A stretch of 64,000 nt of DNA from Gallionella sp. (GTDB lineage: Bacteria; Pseudomonadota; Gammaproteobacteria; Burkholderiales; Gallionellaceae), in assembly GCA_028710525.1 (NCBI GenBank), contig JAQTTY010000014.1:1-64000 (forward strand). Reading direction: 5' to 3'. This document shows positions 31,567-42,171 of this stretch, one piece after another. Below the pieces are notes generated by a model, which was not told the origin of the DNA, did not search any database, and saw only the letters and a program-made list of their open reading frames with translations. How positions within the stretch are numbered: position 1 is the stretch's first letter; every line of letters begins with the position of its first letter. The translations under genes were made by a program, and so were the position numbers.

Positions 31567-32759
31567 AGCGTGATTCCTTTGATGCGCGCTACGGTATTCA
31601 TGTCTTTATCGCCACGACCGGAGAGATTGACCAGCAATACTTTATCTTTGTCCATGCCGGGTGCTATTTTCATCGCATGAGCCAGCGCGTGGCTGGATTC
31701 CAATGCAGGGATGATGCCTTCAAAGCGACACAACGCATCGAATGCAGCAATCGCTTCGTCGTCATTGCTGGCAACATATTGGGCGCGGCCAATCTCATTC
31801 AACAGACAATGTTCAGGACCGACGCCGGGGTAATCCAGACCGGCGGATATGGAATGCGTCTCGATAATCTGGCCGTCCTCGTCCTGCATCAGATTGACCC
31901 TGTTACCGTGCAACACACCAACCTTAGCATTGGCTGTCAACGGTGCGGCGTGCTTGCCGCTTGCGATGCCATAACCGCCAGCCTCGACACCGATGATCTG
32001 CACTTCAGGCACTTCGATATAAGGATGGAACAGACCGATTGCATTGGAACCGCCACCTACGCAGGCAATCACCGCATCCGGCTGACGTCCTATCATCTCT
32101 GGCATCTGCACTTTAGCCTCTTTACCGATGATGCTTTGGAAGTCCCGCACCATCATGGGGTAAGGGTGTGGACCTGCAGCGGTACCGAAGATGTAGAAGG
32201 TGTCTTCCACGTTGGTGACCCAATCGCGTATCGCCTCGTTGCAAGCGTCTTTAAGCGTCTTGGAACCGCTTTCCACTGGCACCACCTTCGCCCCCAACAA
32301 CTTCATACGGAAAACATTAGGCGCTTGGCGCTGAATATCTTCCGCACCCATATAAACGATGCACTCCATGCCGAAACGCGCTGCCACAGTTGCCGTCGCT
32401 ACACCGTGCATGCCGGCACCGGTTTCGGCGATGACACGTTTCTTGCCCATGCGCTTGGCCAGCAGGGCCTGTCCCATCGCGCTGTTGATTTTGTGCGCGC
32501 CGGTATGGTTCAAGTCTTCACGTTTAAGATAGATCTGCGCACCGCCCAGATGCTCGGACAATCGCTTGGCATGGTAGACAGGACTGGGGCGCCCCACGTA
32601 ATGCTTCAGCTCGTATGCCAACTCGGCTTTAAATTCTGGATCATCTTTGAAACGCAAATATTGTGCGGTCAGTTCCTCCACGGCCGGAATCAGCGTCTCG
32701 GCCATATAGACGCCGCCGAACTGGCCGAAATGACCGGTGTTATCGGGAAAGTTATACAT
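31563..32759 (-). CDS. trpB: Tryptophan synthase beta chain
   Basis: TrpB (398 residues) joins indole and serine using PLP. Lys90 in [10 protein letters not shown] is the PLP lysine, and GGGSNAIG binds the phosphate. The start [16 protein letters not shown] is typical of proteobacterial TrpB. trpF lies 72 bp upstream on the same strand, so trpF-trpB-trpA-accD probably form one transcript. No trp leader peptide was seen. Confidence 0.97.
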   Translation of the reverse strand: MYNFPDNTGHFGQFGGVYMAETLIPAVEELTAQYLRFKDDPEFKAELAYELKHYVGRPSPVYHAKRLSEHLGGAQIYLKREDLNHTGAHKINSAMGQALLAKRMGKKRVIAETGAGMHGVATATVAARFGMECIVYMGAEDIQRQAPNVFRMKLLGAKVVPVESGSKTLKDACNEAIRDWVTNVEDTFYIFGTAAGPHPYPMMVRDFQSIIGKEAKVQMPEMIGRQPDAVIACVGGGSNAIGLFHPYIEVPEVQIIGVEAGGYGIASGKHAAPLTANAKVGVLHGNRVNLMQDEDGQIIETHSISAGLDYPGVGPEHCLLNEIGRAQYVASNDDEAIAAFDALCRFEGIIPALESSHALAHAMKIAPGMDKDKVLLVNLSGRGDKDMNTVARIKGITL

Positions 32760-32831
32760 CAGTTGTGAACTCCGTTATCTATTTGCTGCGCGTCATCCTA
32801 AGCTGCCGCACAGTACTATCAATCTCTTGTT

Positions 32832-33476
32832 TTAATTCAGACTGCCACGCCCGATGAGAGAGTCCATGTGCCTAACTTCATGCATGAAACGCGCGACCTT
32901 CGCTGCGTCCTTGATACCTTTACTAGCTTCCACACCGCTAGACACATCTACCGCATATGGATGCACCAACTCTATCGCAGCAGCGACGTTTTCAACATCC
33001 AATCCACCGGAAAGGATCACTGGCATCCCCAAACTCTTGGGTATCAAAGCCCAATCGAACTTCGCTCCAGTGCCACCAGGTATACCTTCCACATAGGCAT
33101 CCAGCAACAAGCCACTGGCGGTGGAAAAATCAGTCGCGCATTGTAGCAAATCCACTCCGGCTTTGACGCGTATCGCTTTGAGATAGGGACGCCCGAACTG
33201 CACACAGTATTCGGGACTCTCGTTACCGTGGAACTGCAACACATCCAGCGGCACTGCTGCCAGCACTTCACGCACAAACTCAGGGGTCGCATCGACAAAC
33301 AGGCCAACGCTGCTGACGAAGGGAGGCAACATACGCGTCAAGTGCACAGCCTGTGCGATGCTCACATGACGCGGACTACGCTCGTAGAACACCAAGCCTA
33401 TGGCGTCCGCACCGCTGCGCGCGACTGCTTGCACATCCTGTTCACGGGTCAATCCACATATCTTCACGCGCGTCAT
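32832..33476 (-). CDS. trpF: Phosphoribosylanthranilate isomerase
   Basis: TrpF (214 residues) for the third tryptophan step. The N-terminus MTRVKICGLTREQD contains the catalytic cysteine, and the general-acid Asp lies near GLFVDATPE. The start is placed at the ATG overlapping the truA stop (ATGA, 33473-33476). An in-frame ATG at 33518 lies inside truA and adds 14 residues with no family similarity. Confidence 0.94.
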   Translation of the reverse strand: MTRVKICGLTREQDVQAVARSGADAIGLVFYERSPRHVSIAQAVHLTRMLPPFVSSVGLFVDATPEFVREVLAAVPLDVLQFHGNESPEYCVQFGRPYLKAIRVKAGVDLLQCATDFSTASGLLLDAYVEGIPGGTGAKFDWALIPKSLGMPVILSGGLDVENVAAAIELVHPYAVDVSSGVEASKGIKDAAKVARFMHEVRHMDSLIGRGSLN

Positions 33477-34255
33477 TTGCTGGTATTCCATTCCTTTTCC
33501 AATTGTGGCAAGCCCCACCGAGCATCGTAACGAATGTGGCGCAAGTATAAGCCATCGGGTGCGAAGGTCGGTGCGGCCATGCGGCGATTGCGGCTGGCCA
33601 ATACTTCAGCTAGCCAGTGCGGAGGGTGCTTACCTTTTCCCACATAGACCAAACAGCCGACGATGTTGCGGACCATGTGGTGCAGAAAAGCGTCCGCGCT
33701 CACGTCGAACACCAACATATCGCCTTCGCGATGGATATCCAGACTGCGCATAGTCTTGATCGGCGATTTAGCCTGACACTCAGCGGCACGCAGAGCACTG
33801 AAGTCATGCGTACCTATCAGGTGCTGTGCTGCCATATGCATCGCATCTAAATCCAGAGGTAGGTGATACCAACCCACCTTTCCTGCATGTAAGGCGGTAC
33901 GCGTGGGGCGGTTCAACAGGAAATATCGGTAGCTGCGTCCCTCCGCAGAGAAGCGTGCATGAAACTCATTGGATACTGGATGTGCCCAGCGCACCACGAT
34001 ACTGCGTGGCAACACCGCATTCGCGCCGCGCACCCACGCTTGCAAGGGACGCTGCGCCTCGGTGTCGAAATGCACCACCTGTTCAAGTCCATGCACACCG
34101 GTATCGGTACGCCCTGCCGCACTCACTGCGATAGGACTTGCGGCAATTTCATTCAATGCGGCTTGCAACGCGTCTTGCACCGTTGCTACACCCGATTGGC
34201 TCTGCCAACCACAGTAGTGGCTGCCGTCGTACTCTACCCCTAAGGCAATTCTCAT
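33473..34255 (-). CDS. truA: tRNA pseudouridine synthase A
   Basis: TruA (260 residues) makes pseudouridine at positions 38-40 of tRNA anticodon stems. Catalytic Asp51 lies in AAGRTDTGVHG. The N-terminus IALGVEYDGSHYCGWQ is typical. It is coupled by 4-bp overlaps to both the EcfT-like gene upstream and trpF downstream. The fimV-truA-trpF order is frequent in Beta- and Gammaproteobacteria. Confidence 0.96.
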   Translation of the reverse strand: MRIALGVEYDGSHYCGWQSQSGVATVQDALQAALNEIAASPIAVSAAGRTDTGVHGLEQVVHFDTEAQRPLQAWVRGANAVLPRSIVVRWAHPVSNEFHARFSAEGRSYRYFLLNRPTRTALHAGKVGWYHLPLDLDAMHMAAQHLIGTHDFSALRAAECQAKSPIKTMRSLDIHREGDMLVFDVSADAFLHHMVRNIVGCLVYVGKGKHPPHWLAEVLASRNRRMAAPTFAPDGLYLRHIRYDARWGLPQLEKEWNTSK

Positions 34256-34869
34256 CTCAGTATCAGCCCCAATATCAATATTGCCAACAATATCGCTAGC
34301 GCGATGTCACGAGCTGCCCAGCGGTGTAACGGCAAAGCTATATGCTGCTGAGCGATTTCATGTGTCTCGAACAGTCCCTGCAAGGCATCCTGCCAGCGCG
34401 CATGACTGCGCAACATCGCCACTTCGGCATATTGCAGTGTCAGCGCCAGCCGTATCGCACAGCGCTCTCGTGACAAACCCATGTAACGCAACGGAGCAAA
34501 CAGACTGTAGAGGCCTGAAATCAATTGCAGCCTATGTAGTCCACCTAGCAACACGGCCAAACTTGCCAAGGCTGCAAGCAAACGCAGCAACTGCGTGGCC
34601 CCGTCTTGCAATCCTTCATAGACCGGACTCCAATTACCCAACTCCGGCATCACTGCCTGCCCAGGTGTGCTGTAAGCATAGATGAAGAGCAGTGACAGCA
34701 TGATCCAGCGTGTGCGTCTAAGCAGTTGCGCCAACTTACTTCCCGCCAACCACCATCCCAAGGCTAGCGTCAATGTAGCCAATATCAGCAGCGCGACAAA
34801 CGGCGCGCGCTGCATATAGGTAACGAACACGCACCATGTCAGGATGAGTAGGGCGGGATGTATGCGCAT
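34252..34869 (-). CDS. EcfT/CbiQ-like membrane protein
   Basis: 205 residues with several hydrophobic segments (about 5-22, 25-45, 54-68, 92-112, 185-203) and a cytoplasmic stretch RLALTLQYAEVAMLRSHARWQDAL that resembles the coupling region of energy-coupling-factor T components. No ATPase (EcfA) or substrate-binding S component lies nearby, so a transport role is unproven. It overlaps truA by 4 bp and follows the fimV terminator. The family call is tentative. Confidence 0.5.
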   Translation of the reverse strand: MRIHPALLILTWCVFVTYMQRAPFVALLILATLTLALGWWLAGSKLAQLLRRTRWIMLSLLFIYAYSTPGQAVMPELGNWSPVYEGLQDGATQLLRLLAALASLAVLLGGLHRLQLISGLYSLFAPLRYMGLSRERCAIRLALTLQYAEVAMLRSHARWQDALQGLFETHEIAQQHIALPLHRWAARDIALAILLAILILGLILR

Positions 34870-34879
34870 GGTCTACTCC

Positions 34880-34909
34880 AAAAAAAACGGCAGCCCATAC
34901 GAGCTGCCG
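34880..34909 (-). terminator. Intrinsic terminator after fimV
   Basis: On the minus strand a CGGCAGC/GCTGCCG stem (34888-34894 with 34903-34909) is followed by a run of eight T residues, 20 bp after the fimV stop codon. Confidence 0.9.
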
Positions 34910-34928
34910 CCGGTAAAGTACGACTATA

Positions 34929-37547
34929 TTAACCGAGCTGGTTCAATATCTCTTTCGCTGCGGCGCGTTGTTCTGCATCGCCTTCCTTCAAGACTTCGTC
35001 CAATATCTCCTTGGCACCACCAGAATCGCCCATCTCTTGGTAAGCCTTAGCCAAGTCCAGCTTGGTTGCCACTTCATGCCACTGTGCACTGTCTGCTGCG
35101 GGTTCGCCCGCTGCTGGTTTGTCATCATCCATATTCAGATTGATGGCGCCGAGATCAAACTCCGCCGGCTTGGGTGCTTCAACTTTCGGAGCCTTATCAA
35201 TAGGAAAGTCCAACGTGAATGGCATATCACTGTCATCCTTTTGAACTTCAGCCTTAGGTGTCACGATGGTTGCGTCACTCGCAGCAGGCATCTTGGGATG
35301 CGTTGCAGTGACATCGAACACCAGATCTTCCAAGCTAGGCAAACTCTCCGCCTTATCGCCTGCAACTTCCAGCTTGTCATGCGTGGCAGTGACATCGAAG
35401 TCCATGGTTGCTGGCGCGGCTGGCATAGATGGATTAGTCGCAGTTATATCAAAATCCATAACCGGATTCTTGGCTGCTGCCAATTCTTCAGGTGTAAACA
35501 CCACAGTCTTAGCATTCTCAGCAGTTTCCTGATTTGTTTTAGCTTCACCTTCCGGCTTGCGCGTCAGTGTCTTGGTGGTCAGATCTACGGGGGCAGACAA
35601 TGCAACTGTCTGCATGGTCGCACTATCTGAATCTTCAACTTTGGACTCGCCGCCATACAGACTATTCTTAGGATCAATCTTGCGACCCATTTCGGCGATC
35701 TGTAGCCAAGTCTGGTCATCACTGCCAGACTTCATCGGTGCGGCAATACCCTCAAACGATTTTGCATCTTTGCGTGAAGCATAAATCTCCAACAACTTCA
35801 TTTTAATCGCAGCTTTGTTGGCTGAGGTCTGCAGTGCTTCCTTAAGGATTTCTTCAGCCTGCACATCACGACCAAAACTCAGGAACAGATCGGCCTCGCT
35901 GATAGGATCATCATCACTTGCAGCCGTCGCCAAAGTCTGAGTACTGCCGGCTTGGATAGTAAAGTCGCCCGTATCAGGCGAAGGAATTACTGGTGCGGCA
36001 ATACGGCCAGTAGTCGAACCGAAATCCTCACCTTTAGAGGGCTTAGCTACTACCGCCTTAGGTTTATTCTTGCGACGTGATATAGCAAAAGCCAAACCGC
36101 CTAAGCCTAATAGAGCAGCAGCCCCGCCACCCAAATACAAAGGATCTGCTAAGAGATCATCGATCAGGGATGTTTCTACAACGACAGGCTGCGGTACGGG
36201 CTTGGCGACCGGTTTGACTGCACTCGCTGCTTCAACAGCAGAAACGGCGGCAACTTGAGATGCTGCGACTTCTGTTGCTGCGACTTCAGATGCGACAGCA
36301 ATGGGCGCACTTGCAGCATTCGCCAATGCGGCAGCCTCGGTCTTCAATTCAGCAAGTCGTTTCATGTCCTGCAGATTCTTTTCCAGTAAGGCGGCACGCG
36401 TTTGCTCGTCTGCTACTGCCTTAGCCTTGGCTATCGCTTCTTCCTGCGCGGCGTTCTTGCTGTCTTGACTAGTTGCTTTACCTGCAGCGGCGACCTTGTC
36501 GTTCACGGCATCACCCTTGGATAACTTCAGGACTTCCTTGGCACCCTCTTTGGCGACAGGCGTTTTATCGGCGACACTGCTGCTGATCTTGCCCGCACTG
36601 ACCTGCTGTGCTTCCTGATGTTCGGCACTGATGCTAGGTGCACTTGCCATCTTCTGGCGATAGGCGTTCCAATCACTGACCTGTGCGTGTATCTCTTTCC
36701 TTGCATCTGCTTGAGAGATGGCTTCAAGTTCCTGCGCGTCAGGCATACGCAATATCTTGCCGGTCTTGATGCGGTTCATATTCTTCGCGTCGAACTGATC
36801 AGCATTGGCGCGATAGAGGGCGACCAACATGCGCTCCAGACTCACGCCATCCACACTGTTCGCTGCAGCAATCTTGGTCAAGGTGTCACCACGCTGTACC
36901 TTGACCTCTCCAGCATTCATCGTCGCCGTGGCGACTTTTGCCGGCGCGACTTTAGCGGGCTTCTCTACAGCAGGTGCTTGCTCTATGGGCTGGCTGTTTA
37001 CCGGCTCGCTCTCTGGTACAGGCTCGGTAGCGATCTCCACCATCTGTTCTTCCGGAGGAGCTTCTGCTACCGGCGCTACTACTGGTGCGGCAACGACCGG
37101 CTCAACGGCAGGAGCAACCGCTTGCACAGGTGCTGGCGCGGGCTGTTGGGCCTCATAACCGACGGGGTCCAACAGGAAGGTGTATTCGCGCACCAATTTT
37201 CCTGAAGCCCAGCTCAGCTCTACCAACAAGCTCACGAAGGGATCATTGATCTCCTTACTGCTTGTCGCATGTATATAAGATGCGCCGTCGGCACGGCTCT
37301 CTATCGTGAATTTGAATTTATTTCCGTAAGGATAGTCCAGCCCCGCCTGTTTATATGCTTCAGGCGTAGCTAAGCGTGCCACCAAGCTGGACTTTTCGGA
37401 TTTATCGACTGAAAACAGCTCAATATCCGCTTTAAGGGGTTGACCCAAAGCAGAAACCACGTTGATTCCACCTATCCCCGCCGCAGACGCTTGCGCCGAC
37501 CAAGTTATCGCTGCGACCCCGAGTAGCTTCAATAGTGATTTATTCAC
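34929..37547 (-). CDS. fimV: FimV-like pilus/polar assembly protein
   Basis: 872 residues. Signal peptide (1-22, ending ASA-A), FimV N-terminal domain (GGINVVSALGQPLKADIEL), LysM peptidoglycan-binding domain (about 215-265, VQRGDTLTKIAA), Ala/Val-rich coiled region, one membrane segment (about 470-490), an acidic cytoplasmic part, and the C-terminal FimV motif (DLAKAYQEMGDSGGAKEIL). FimV supports type IV pili, twitching and polar cAMP signalling in Pseudomonas. The acidic part carries three near-repeats of FD(V/I)TAT followed by PxMPA-like text (about 695-750). The GTG start has an AAGGTGAT site upstream. Confidence 0.93.
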   Translation of the reverse strand: MNKSLLKLLGVAAITWSAQASAAGIGGINVVSALGQPLKADIELFSVDKSEKSSLVARLATPEAYKQAGLDYPYGNKFKFTIESRADGASYIHATSSKEINDPFVSLLVELSWASGKLVREYTFLLDPVGYEAQQPAPAPVQAVAPAVEPVVAAPVVAPVAEAPPEEQMVEIATEPVPESEPVNSQPIEQAPAVEKPAKVAPAKVATATMNAGEVKVQRGDTLTKIAAANSVDGVSLERMLVALYRANADQFDAKNMNRIKTGKILRMPDAQELEAISQADARKEIHAQVSDWNAYRQKMASAPSISAEHQEAQQVSAGKISSSVADKTPVAKEGAKEVLKLSKGDAVNDKVAAAGKATSQDSKNAAQEEAIAKAKAVADEQTRAALLEKNLQDMKRLAELKTEAAALANAASAPIAVASEVAATEVAASQVAAVSAVEAASAVKPVAKPVPQPVVVETSLIDDLLADPLYLGGGAAALLGLGGLAFAISRRKNKPKAVVAKPSKGEDFGSTTGRIAAPVIPSPDTGDFTIQAGSTQTLATAASDDDPISEADLFLSFGRDVQAEEILKEALQTSANKAAIKMKLLEIYASRKDAKSFEGIAAPMKSGSDDQTWLQIAEMGRKIDPKNSLYGGESKVEDSDSATMQTVALSAPVDLTTKTLTRKPEGEAKTNQETAENAKTVVFTPEELAAAKNPVMDFDITATNPSMPAAPATMDFDVTATHDKLEVAGDKAESLPSLEDLVFDVTATHPKMPAASDATIVTPKAEVQKDDSDMPFTLDFPIDKAPKVEAPKPAEFDLGAINLNMDDDKPAAGEPAADSAQWHEVATKLDLAKAYQEMGDSGGAKEILDEVLKEGDAEQRAAAKEILNQLG

Positions 37548-37657
37548 GCTATCACCTTCATCTTATTTGTTTGGACAATTAAATTAACATCAAAGAGTTA
37601 TCAGCACAAGCTAATAATCTTGTTTACCTGCAAGTTCAATCTAGGCAGAAAAGACCC

Positions 37658-38761
37658 TTATCGCTCTAGCAGAATACGTAACATACGACGCAAAGGCTCT
37701 GCAGCTCCCCATAACAATTGGTCGCCACACACGAAAGCGCTAATGTACTCAGGACCCAACTCCATCTTGCGCACACGACCCACTGCAATGTCCAGCTTTC
37801 CGGTCACTGCAACCGGAGTGAGCTCACGCACACTGATGCTGCGCTCATTAGGTACGAACTTAACCCAAGGATTACCACCTTTGATCAGCGCTTCGATCTC
37901 ACTCAGAGAAACATCTTTGTTGAGCTTGATTGTCAACGCCAAACTGTGGCAACGCATCGCACCGATACGCACACACAAACCATCCACCGGAATACGTATT
38001 GCAGTACCCAATATCTTGTTGACCTCGGCTTGTCCTTTCCACTCTTCTTTGGACTGACCATTATCGAGTTGCTTGTCTATCCAAGGGATCAAACTCCCTG
38101 CTAGAGGTGCACCAAAATTTTCTGTTGGCATATCGGACGAACGCATCTTCTCTGCCAAGCGACGATCGATCTCTAGAATCGGCGATTTTGGATCGGCCAA
38201 CAGATCGGCTACCGACGCATGAGCCACGCCCATCTGATTGAGCAGCTCGCGCATATTCTGCGCGCCGGCACCTGATGCGGCTTGATAAGTCATGGACGAA
38301 ACCCATTCCACCAAACCCGCATGGAACAAGCCACCTAAGCCCATCAACAAGATGCTATTGGTGCAATTCCCGCCGATAAAATTCTTCCCACCCTTAGCCA
38401 AAGATTTCTTGATCAGATCTTGATTGACTGGATCCAGGATGATCACTGCGTCATCTTCCATACGCAGTGTGGAAGCGGCATCTATCCAGTAACCGTTCCA
38501 TCCGGCCGCACGCAACTTAGGGAATATCTCAGTCGTGTAATCACCACCCTGACAAGAAATGATGGTATCCATTGCCTGCAATGCGGACAGATCATTCGCA
38601 TCTTTCAATGGAACGCCACGACCTTCTGCAGGCGCTACGCCGCCAACATTAGAGGTGGTGAAGAACACCGCATCGATGTGGTCAAAATCTTTCTCCTCAC
38701 GCATACGCTGCATGAGTACCGAACCTACCATCCCGCGCCAACCGATTAAACCTACCTTCAT
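37658..38761 (-). CDS. asd: Aspartate-semialdehyde dehydrogenase
   Basis: Asd (367 residues) reduces aspartyl phosphate to the semialdehyde for lysine, threonine, methionine and peptidoglycan diaminopimelate. Catalytic Cys133 lies in [15 protein letters not shown], with the NADP loop GWRGMVGS at residues 7-14. It is the Gram-negative type by length. It lies between leuB and fimV, the usual betaproteobacterial arrangement. Confidence 0.96.
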   Translation of the reverse strand: MKVGLIGWRGMVGSVLMQRMREEKDFDHIDAVFFTTSNVGGVAPAEGRGVPLKDANDLSALQAMDTIISCQGGDYTTEIFPKLRAAGWNGYWIDAASTLRMEDDAVIILDPVNQDLIKKSLAKGGKNFIGGNCTNSILLMGLGGLFHAGLVEWVSSMTYQAASGAGAQNMRELLNQMGVAHASVADLLADPKSPILEIDRRLAEKMRSSDMPTENFGAPLAGSLIPWIDKQLDNGQSKEEWKGQAEVNKILGTAIRIPVDGLCVRIGAMRCHSLALTIKLNKDVSLSEIEALIKGGNPWVKFVPNERSISVRELTPVAVTGKLDIAVGRVRKMELGPEYISAFVCGDQLLWGAAEPLRRMLRILLER

Positions 38762-38776
38762 GACTCTTCCTTGTAT

Positions 38777-39841
38777 TTACAGTGCAGCGACGACTGCGGA
38801 GCCCATCGCTGCGCAACCGATCTTTTGCATACCCGCTTCGGCGATATCGCCGGTGCGCAGACCTTGCTGCAAAGTCTTGCGTACTGCGGCTTCGATACGC
38901 TGCGCAACATCCTCGCGTGCAAAAGTGTAACGCATCATCATTGCCACAGACAGGATAGTCGCCAAAGGATTGGCGATATCCTTACCCGCGATATCAGGTG
39001 CAGAGCCGTGACAGGGTTCGTACAAACCCTTGTTGTTAGAGTCCAGTGAAGCGGACGGCAGCATACCGATAGAGCCAGTCAACATAGAAGCTTCGTCAGA
39101 CAGAATGTCACCGAAGATATTGCCGGTGAGTATCACATCGAATTGTTTCGGTGCGCGTACCAACTGCATCGCGGCGTTATCGACATACATATGCGACAAC
39201 TCGACCTGCGGATATTCCTTAGCCACATCAGTGACGATCTCGCGCCAGAACATGCTGGTGTCAAGCACGTTAGCCTTGTCTACCGAACACATCTTCTTGC
39301 CACGCTTCATCGCGATGTTGAAACCCACATGCGCCACGCGGCGCACTTCAGATTCGCTGTAATGCATGGTATCGAAACCTTGACGCTCACCATTCTCCAG
39401 TGTGCGTATGCCGCGTGGTTGACCAAAGTAGATATCACCCGTCAATTCGCGCAAGATCATGATGTCCAGACCGGACACCAATTCAGGCTTCAAACTGGAT
39501 GAATTGACCAACTCGGGGTAGACCAAAGCAGGACGCAGATTGGCAAACAGACCCAAGCCCTTGCGGATGCGCAACAGACCTTGTTCAGGGCGCATAGGGC
39601 GAGGCAGGTTGTCGTATTGATAACCGCCTACAGCGCCCAGCAGCACTGCATCAGATTCCTTAGCGAGTTTCTCTGTCGCGGCGGGGAAAGGATCACCGGC
39701 TGCGTCGTAACCCGCACCGCCCAGATGACCATATTCCATCTCTAACTTCAAACCGTCGCTGCGCAACGCTTCTAATACCTTCACCGCCTGAGCGACGATC
39801 TCTGTGCCGATGCCATCACCGGGCAATACTGCGATCTTCAT
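38777..39841 (-). CDS. leuB: 3-isopropylmalate dehydrogenase
   Basis: LeuB (354 residues) oxidatively decarboxylates 3-isopropylmalate in leucine synthesis; it also acts on 3-methylmalate from citramalate. The start [16 protein letters not shown], substrate motif [13 protein letters not shown] and C-terminal [17 protein letters not shown] are all present. It is 15 bp upstream of asd. Confidence 0.96.
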   Translation of the reverse strand: MKIAVLPGDGIGTEIVAQAVKVLEALRSDGLKLEMEYGHLGGAGYDAAGDPFPAATEKLAKESDAVLLGAVGGYQYDNLPRPMRPEQGLLRIRKGLGLFANLRPALVYPELVNSSSLKPELVSGLDIMILRELTGDIYFGQPRGIRTLENGERQGFDTMHYSESEVRRVAHVGFNIAMKRGKKMCSVDKANVLDTSMFWREIVTDVAKEYPQVELSHMYVDNAAMQLVRAPKQFDVILTGNIFGDILSDEASMLTGSIGMLPSASLDSNNKGLYEPCHGSAPDIAGKDIANPLATILSVAMMMRYTFAREDVAQRIEAAVRKTLQQGLRTGDIAEAGMQKIGCAAMGSAVVAAL

Positions 39842-39845
39842 ATCT

Positions 39846-39944
39846 AAATTCCTAACAAGTCAAAATAAGGCGAGTGGTAAGCATCAAGTAGCGAGTTTAA
39901 TATACCGCCACCCATCACTTACTAATCACCACTTACCATTACAA
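39846..39944. repeat. Low-complexity AGTGGTAAG-type repeat between leuD and leuB
   Basis: The 105-bp gap has degenerate copies of a GTGGTAAG/AAGTGGTGA/AAGTGATG motif on the minus strand, and TGGTAAG can pair with CTTACCA. It could fold into a weak hairpin between two leu genes. No ORF is present. I cannot tell whether it is a dispersed repeat or chance low complexity. Confidence 0.35.
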
Positions 39945-39946
39945 AA

Positions 39947-40579
39947 TCATAACCAGGGTTGTGCTGCGAGATGCTTGGCTTCATAGCTCTTGATATCCGA
40001 CACATGCTCCAAAGTCAGACCGATATCGTCCAGACCATTAAGCAGACAATGCTTGCGATGGCCGTCCACATCAAATGCATAGACCGTACCGTCAGGTGAG
40101 GTGATGCGCTGCCGTTCAAGATCGATTTGTAGTTTGTAACCGGGCGCTGCAACGACTGCTTTGAACAGTGCATCTACTTTGTCTGCATCTAACTTGATGG
40201 GCAACACGCCGTTCTTAAAACAGTTGTTGAAGAAGATGTCGGCATAGCTAGGTGCGATGATGACGCAGAAGCCAAAATCTTCCAGCGCCCAAGGTGCATG
40301 CTCGCGTGACGAACCACAGCCAAAGTTCTCACGCGCCAGCAATATCTGCGCGCCCTGATAGCGCGCTTGGTTCAGCACGAACTCAGGATTAAGTGGACGC
40401 TTGCTGTTGTCCATGCCAGGTTCACCATGATCCAGATAACGCCATTCATCAAACGCATTCGGGCCGAAACCGGAACGCTTGATGGACTTCAGAAACTGCT
40501 TGGGGATGATGGCGTCAGTATCTACGTTAGCTCTATCCAAAGGAGCGACCAGACCATCCAACAATGTGAATTTTTTCAT
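39947..40579 (-). CDS. leuD: 3-isopropylmalate dehydratase small subunit
   Basis: LeuD (210 residues) is the swivel subunit of the isomerase that also converts citramalate. [20 protein letters not shown] and the [13 protein letters not shown] loop (about residues 87-99) are the family motifs. Its ATG overlaps the entericidin stop (ATGA), so it is translated with leuC and the lipoprotein gene as one unit. Confidence 0.96.
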   Translation of the reverse strand: MKKFTLLDGLVAPLDRANVDTDAIIPKQFLKSIKRSGFGPNAFDEWRYLDHGEPGMDNSKRPLNPEFVLNQARYQGAQILLARENFGCGSSREHAPWALEDFGFCVIIAPSYADIFFNNCFKNGVLPIKLDADKVDALFKAVVAAPGYKLQIDLERQRITSPDGTVYAFDVDGHRKHCLLNGLDDIGLTLEHVSDIKSYEAKHLAAQPWL

Positions 40580-40701
40580 TTTGACTTCAAAACCTTTCCA
40601 ATTTCCTCGCCACCTTTACGCAGGTCCTTACCTAGACCCTCAACAGTATTGCAGGCCGAAAAAGCCATACACACCATGAGCAATAGCGCGAGCTTGTTCA
40701 T
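40576..40701 (-). CDS. Entericidin A/B-like small lipoprotein
   Basis: 41-residue precursor: Lys-containing start (MNKLALLL), hydrophobic core and a lipobox-type FSAC with Cys17, followed by [19 protein letters not shown], the classic entericidin core. E. coli entericidins are a small antidote/toxin lipoprotein pair; single members like this are common and of unclear function. It begins 4 bp after the leuC stop and overlaps leuD by 4 bp. A longer in-frame reading (to 40860) lies inside leuC and is rejected. Confidence 0.88.
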   Translation of the reverse strand: MNKLALLLMVCMAFSACNTVEGLGKDLRKGGEEIGKVLKSK

Positions 40702-40705
40702 TTCT

Positions 40706-42109
40706 TTAGAGCTTGCTGACGTCGATAAAATGACCAGCGATTGCAGCAGCAGCAGCCATTTCCGGACTAACCAGATGCGTACGTCCGCCCTGCCCTTGAC
40801 GACCTTCGAAGTTACGATTCGAAGTTGAAGCGCAACGCTCACCCGCCGATAATCTATCATCGTTCATCGCCAGACACATCGAGCAACCTGGATCACGCCA
40901 TTCGAAACCAGCTGCGATGAATATCTTGTCCAAGCCTTCTTGCTCAGCTTGCAACTTCACCAAACCGGAGCCTGGCACTACCATCGCCAGCATCACGTTA
41001 GCAGCAACCTTCTTGCCCTTGGCGACCGTAGCCGCAGCGCGCATATCTTCGATACGGCCGTTGGTGCAGGAGCCGATGAACACCTTGTCTATCTTAATAT
41101 CGGTGATCGCAGTATTGGCCTGCAACCCCATATATGACAAGGCACGCTCCATGTCGCCACGCTTGCCAGCATCGCTTAGCTTGGCGGGATCGGGTACGTA
41201 ACCATCGATGTCCACCACCATCTCGGGTGAAGTACCCCAAGTCACTTGCGGCTTGATTTGTGCTGCATCCAATACGATGGTCGCGTCAAACTTCGCATCC
41301 GCATCACTATGCAAGGTGCGCCAGTAAGTGACCGCCTGATCCCATTGCGCGCCTTGTGGGGCGTAAGGACGGCCCTTTAAGTAAGTAAAGGTTACATCGT
41401 CAGCCGCAATCATGCCGGCGCGAGCACCTGCTTCGATCGCCATATTGCACAAGGTCATACGGCCTTCCATGCTCAGGGCTCGGATAGCTTCACCACCGAA
41501 CTCGATCGCGTAACCAGTACCACCCGCTGTGCCGATCTTGCCGATCACCGCCAAGGCGATGTCCTTAGCGGTCACACCCTTATGTAGCTTGCCGTCCACC
41601 TTGACCAACATCGATTTTGACTTCTTAGCAACCAGACATTGTGTCGCCATCACGTGTTCGACTTCGGATGTGCCTATGCCGTGCGCCAAGGCAGCGAACG
41701 CGCCATGAGTACTGGTATGCGAGTCACCACACACCACCGTCATGCCAGGCAGTGTCGCGCCTTGCTCGGGCCCCATCACATGCACCACGCCTTGACGGAT
41801 ATCGCCCATCTTGAATTCGGTGATGCCGTACTCGGTACAGTTCGCATCTAGGGTCTCGACTTGCAAGCGCGATATCGGATCGGTGATACCGGCCGCACGG
41901 TTTGCAGTCGGTACGTTGTGATCTGGCACAGCCAGCATGGAAGCGATGCGCCAAGGCTTGCGCTTAGCCAGCTTCAAGCCCTCAAAAGCTTGAGGACTAG
42001 TCACTTCATGTACTAATTGACGGTCGATATAAATCAATGCGGTGCCATCAGCTTCTTGGCGTACCACATGCGAATCCCATAGTTTGTCGTATAAGGTTTT
42101 TGTGCTCAT
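40706..42109 (-). CDS. leuC: 3-isopropylmalate dehydratase large subunit
   Basis: LeuC, 467 residues from the ATG at 42109 ([16 protein letters not shown]). It is an aconitase-family enzyme, and all three [4Fe-4S] cysteines are seen (GSCTNGR and DPGCSMC). The longer reading to 42160 adds 17 unrelated residues. It operates with LeuD on isopropylmalate and, after CimA, on citramalate. Confidence 0.95.
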   Translation of the reverse strand: MSTKTLYDKLWDSHVVRQEADGTALIYIDRQLVHEVTSPQAFEGLKLAKRKPWRIASMLAVPDHNVPTANRAAGITDPISRLQVETLDANCTEYGITEFKMGDIRQGVVHVMGPEQGATLPGMTVVCGDSHTSTHGAFAALAHGIGTSEVEHVMATQCLVAKKSKSMLVKVDGKLHKGVTAKDIALAVIGKIGTAGGTGYAIEFGGEAIRALSMEGRMTLCNMAIEAGARAGMIAADDVTFTYLKGRPYAPQGAQWDQAVTYWRTLHSDADAKFDATIVLDAAQIKPQVTWGTSPEMVVDIDGYVPDPAKLSDAGKRGDMERALSYMGLQANTAITDIKIDKVFIGSCTNGRIEDMRAAATVAKGKKVAANVMLAMVVPGSGLVKLQAEQEGLDKIFIAAGFEWRDPGCSMCLAMNDDRLSAGERCASTSNRNFEGRQGQGGRTHLVSPEMAAAAAIAGHFIDVSKL

Positions 42110-42171
42110 TTTTAAGTATTTCCCAATTAAGCGCGCGATTATGCCACAGCAAGTCCCCACTCAGCCAAGCA
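42110..42171 (-). promoter_or_regulatory. Likely leuC-ecn-leuD promoter
   Basis: In the gap after cimA the minus strand has CATAAT (42138-42143) followed by a GC-rich CGCGCGC stretch; TTGGCT lies 19 bp upstream. A start near 42131 would give a short leader. No attenuator was recognised. Confidence 0.4.

Noticed and set aside
31677-32768. 363-codon open frame antisense to trpB
   Set aside because: It lies fully opposite a well-conserved gene, resembles no family, and its Cys/His/Arg-rich composition is typical of antisense shadow frames.
40702-40860. N-terminal extension of the entericidin frame
   Set aside because: It lies inside leuC. The lipoprotein signal and entericidin core begin at the ATG at 40701.
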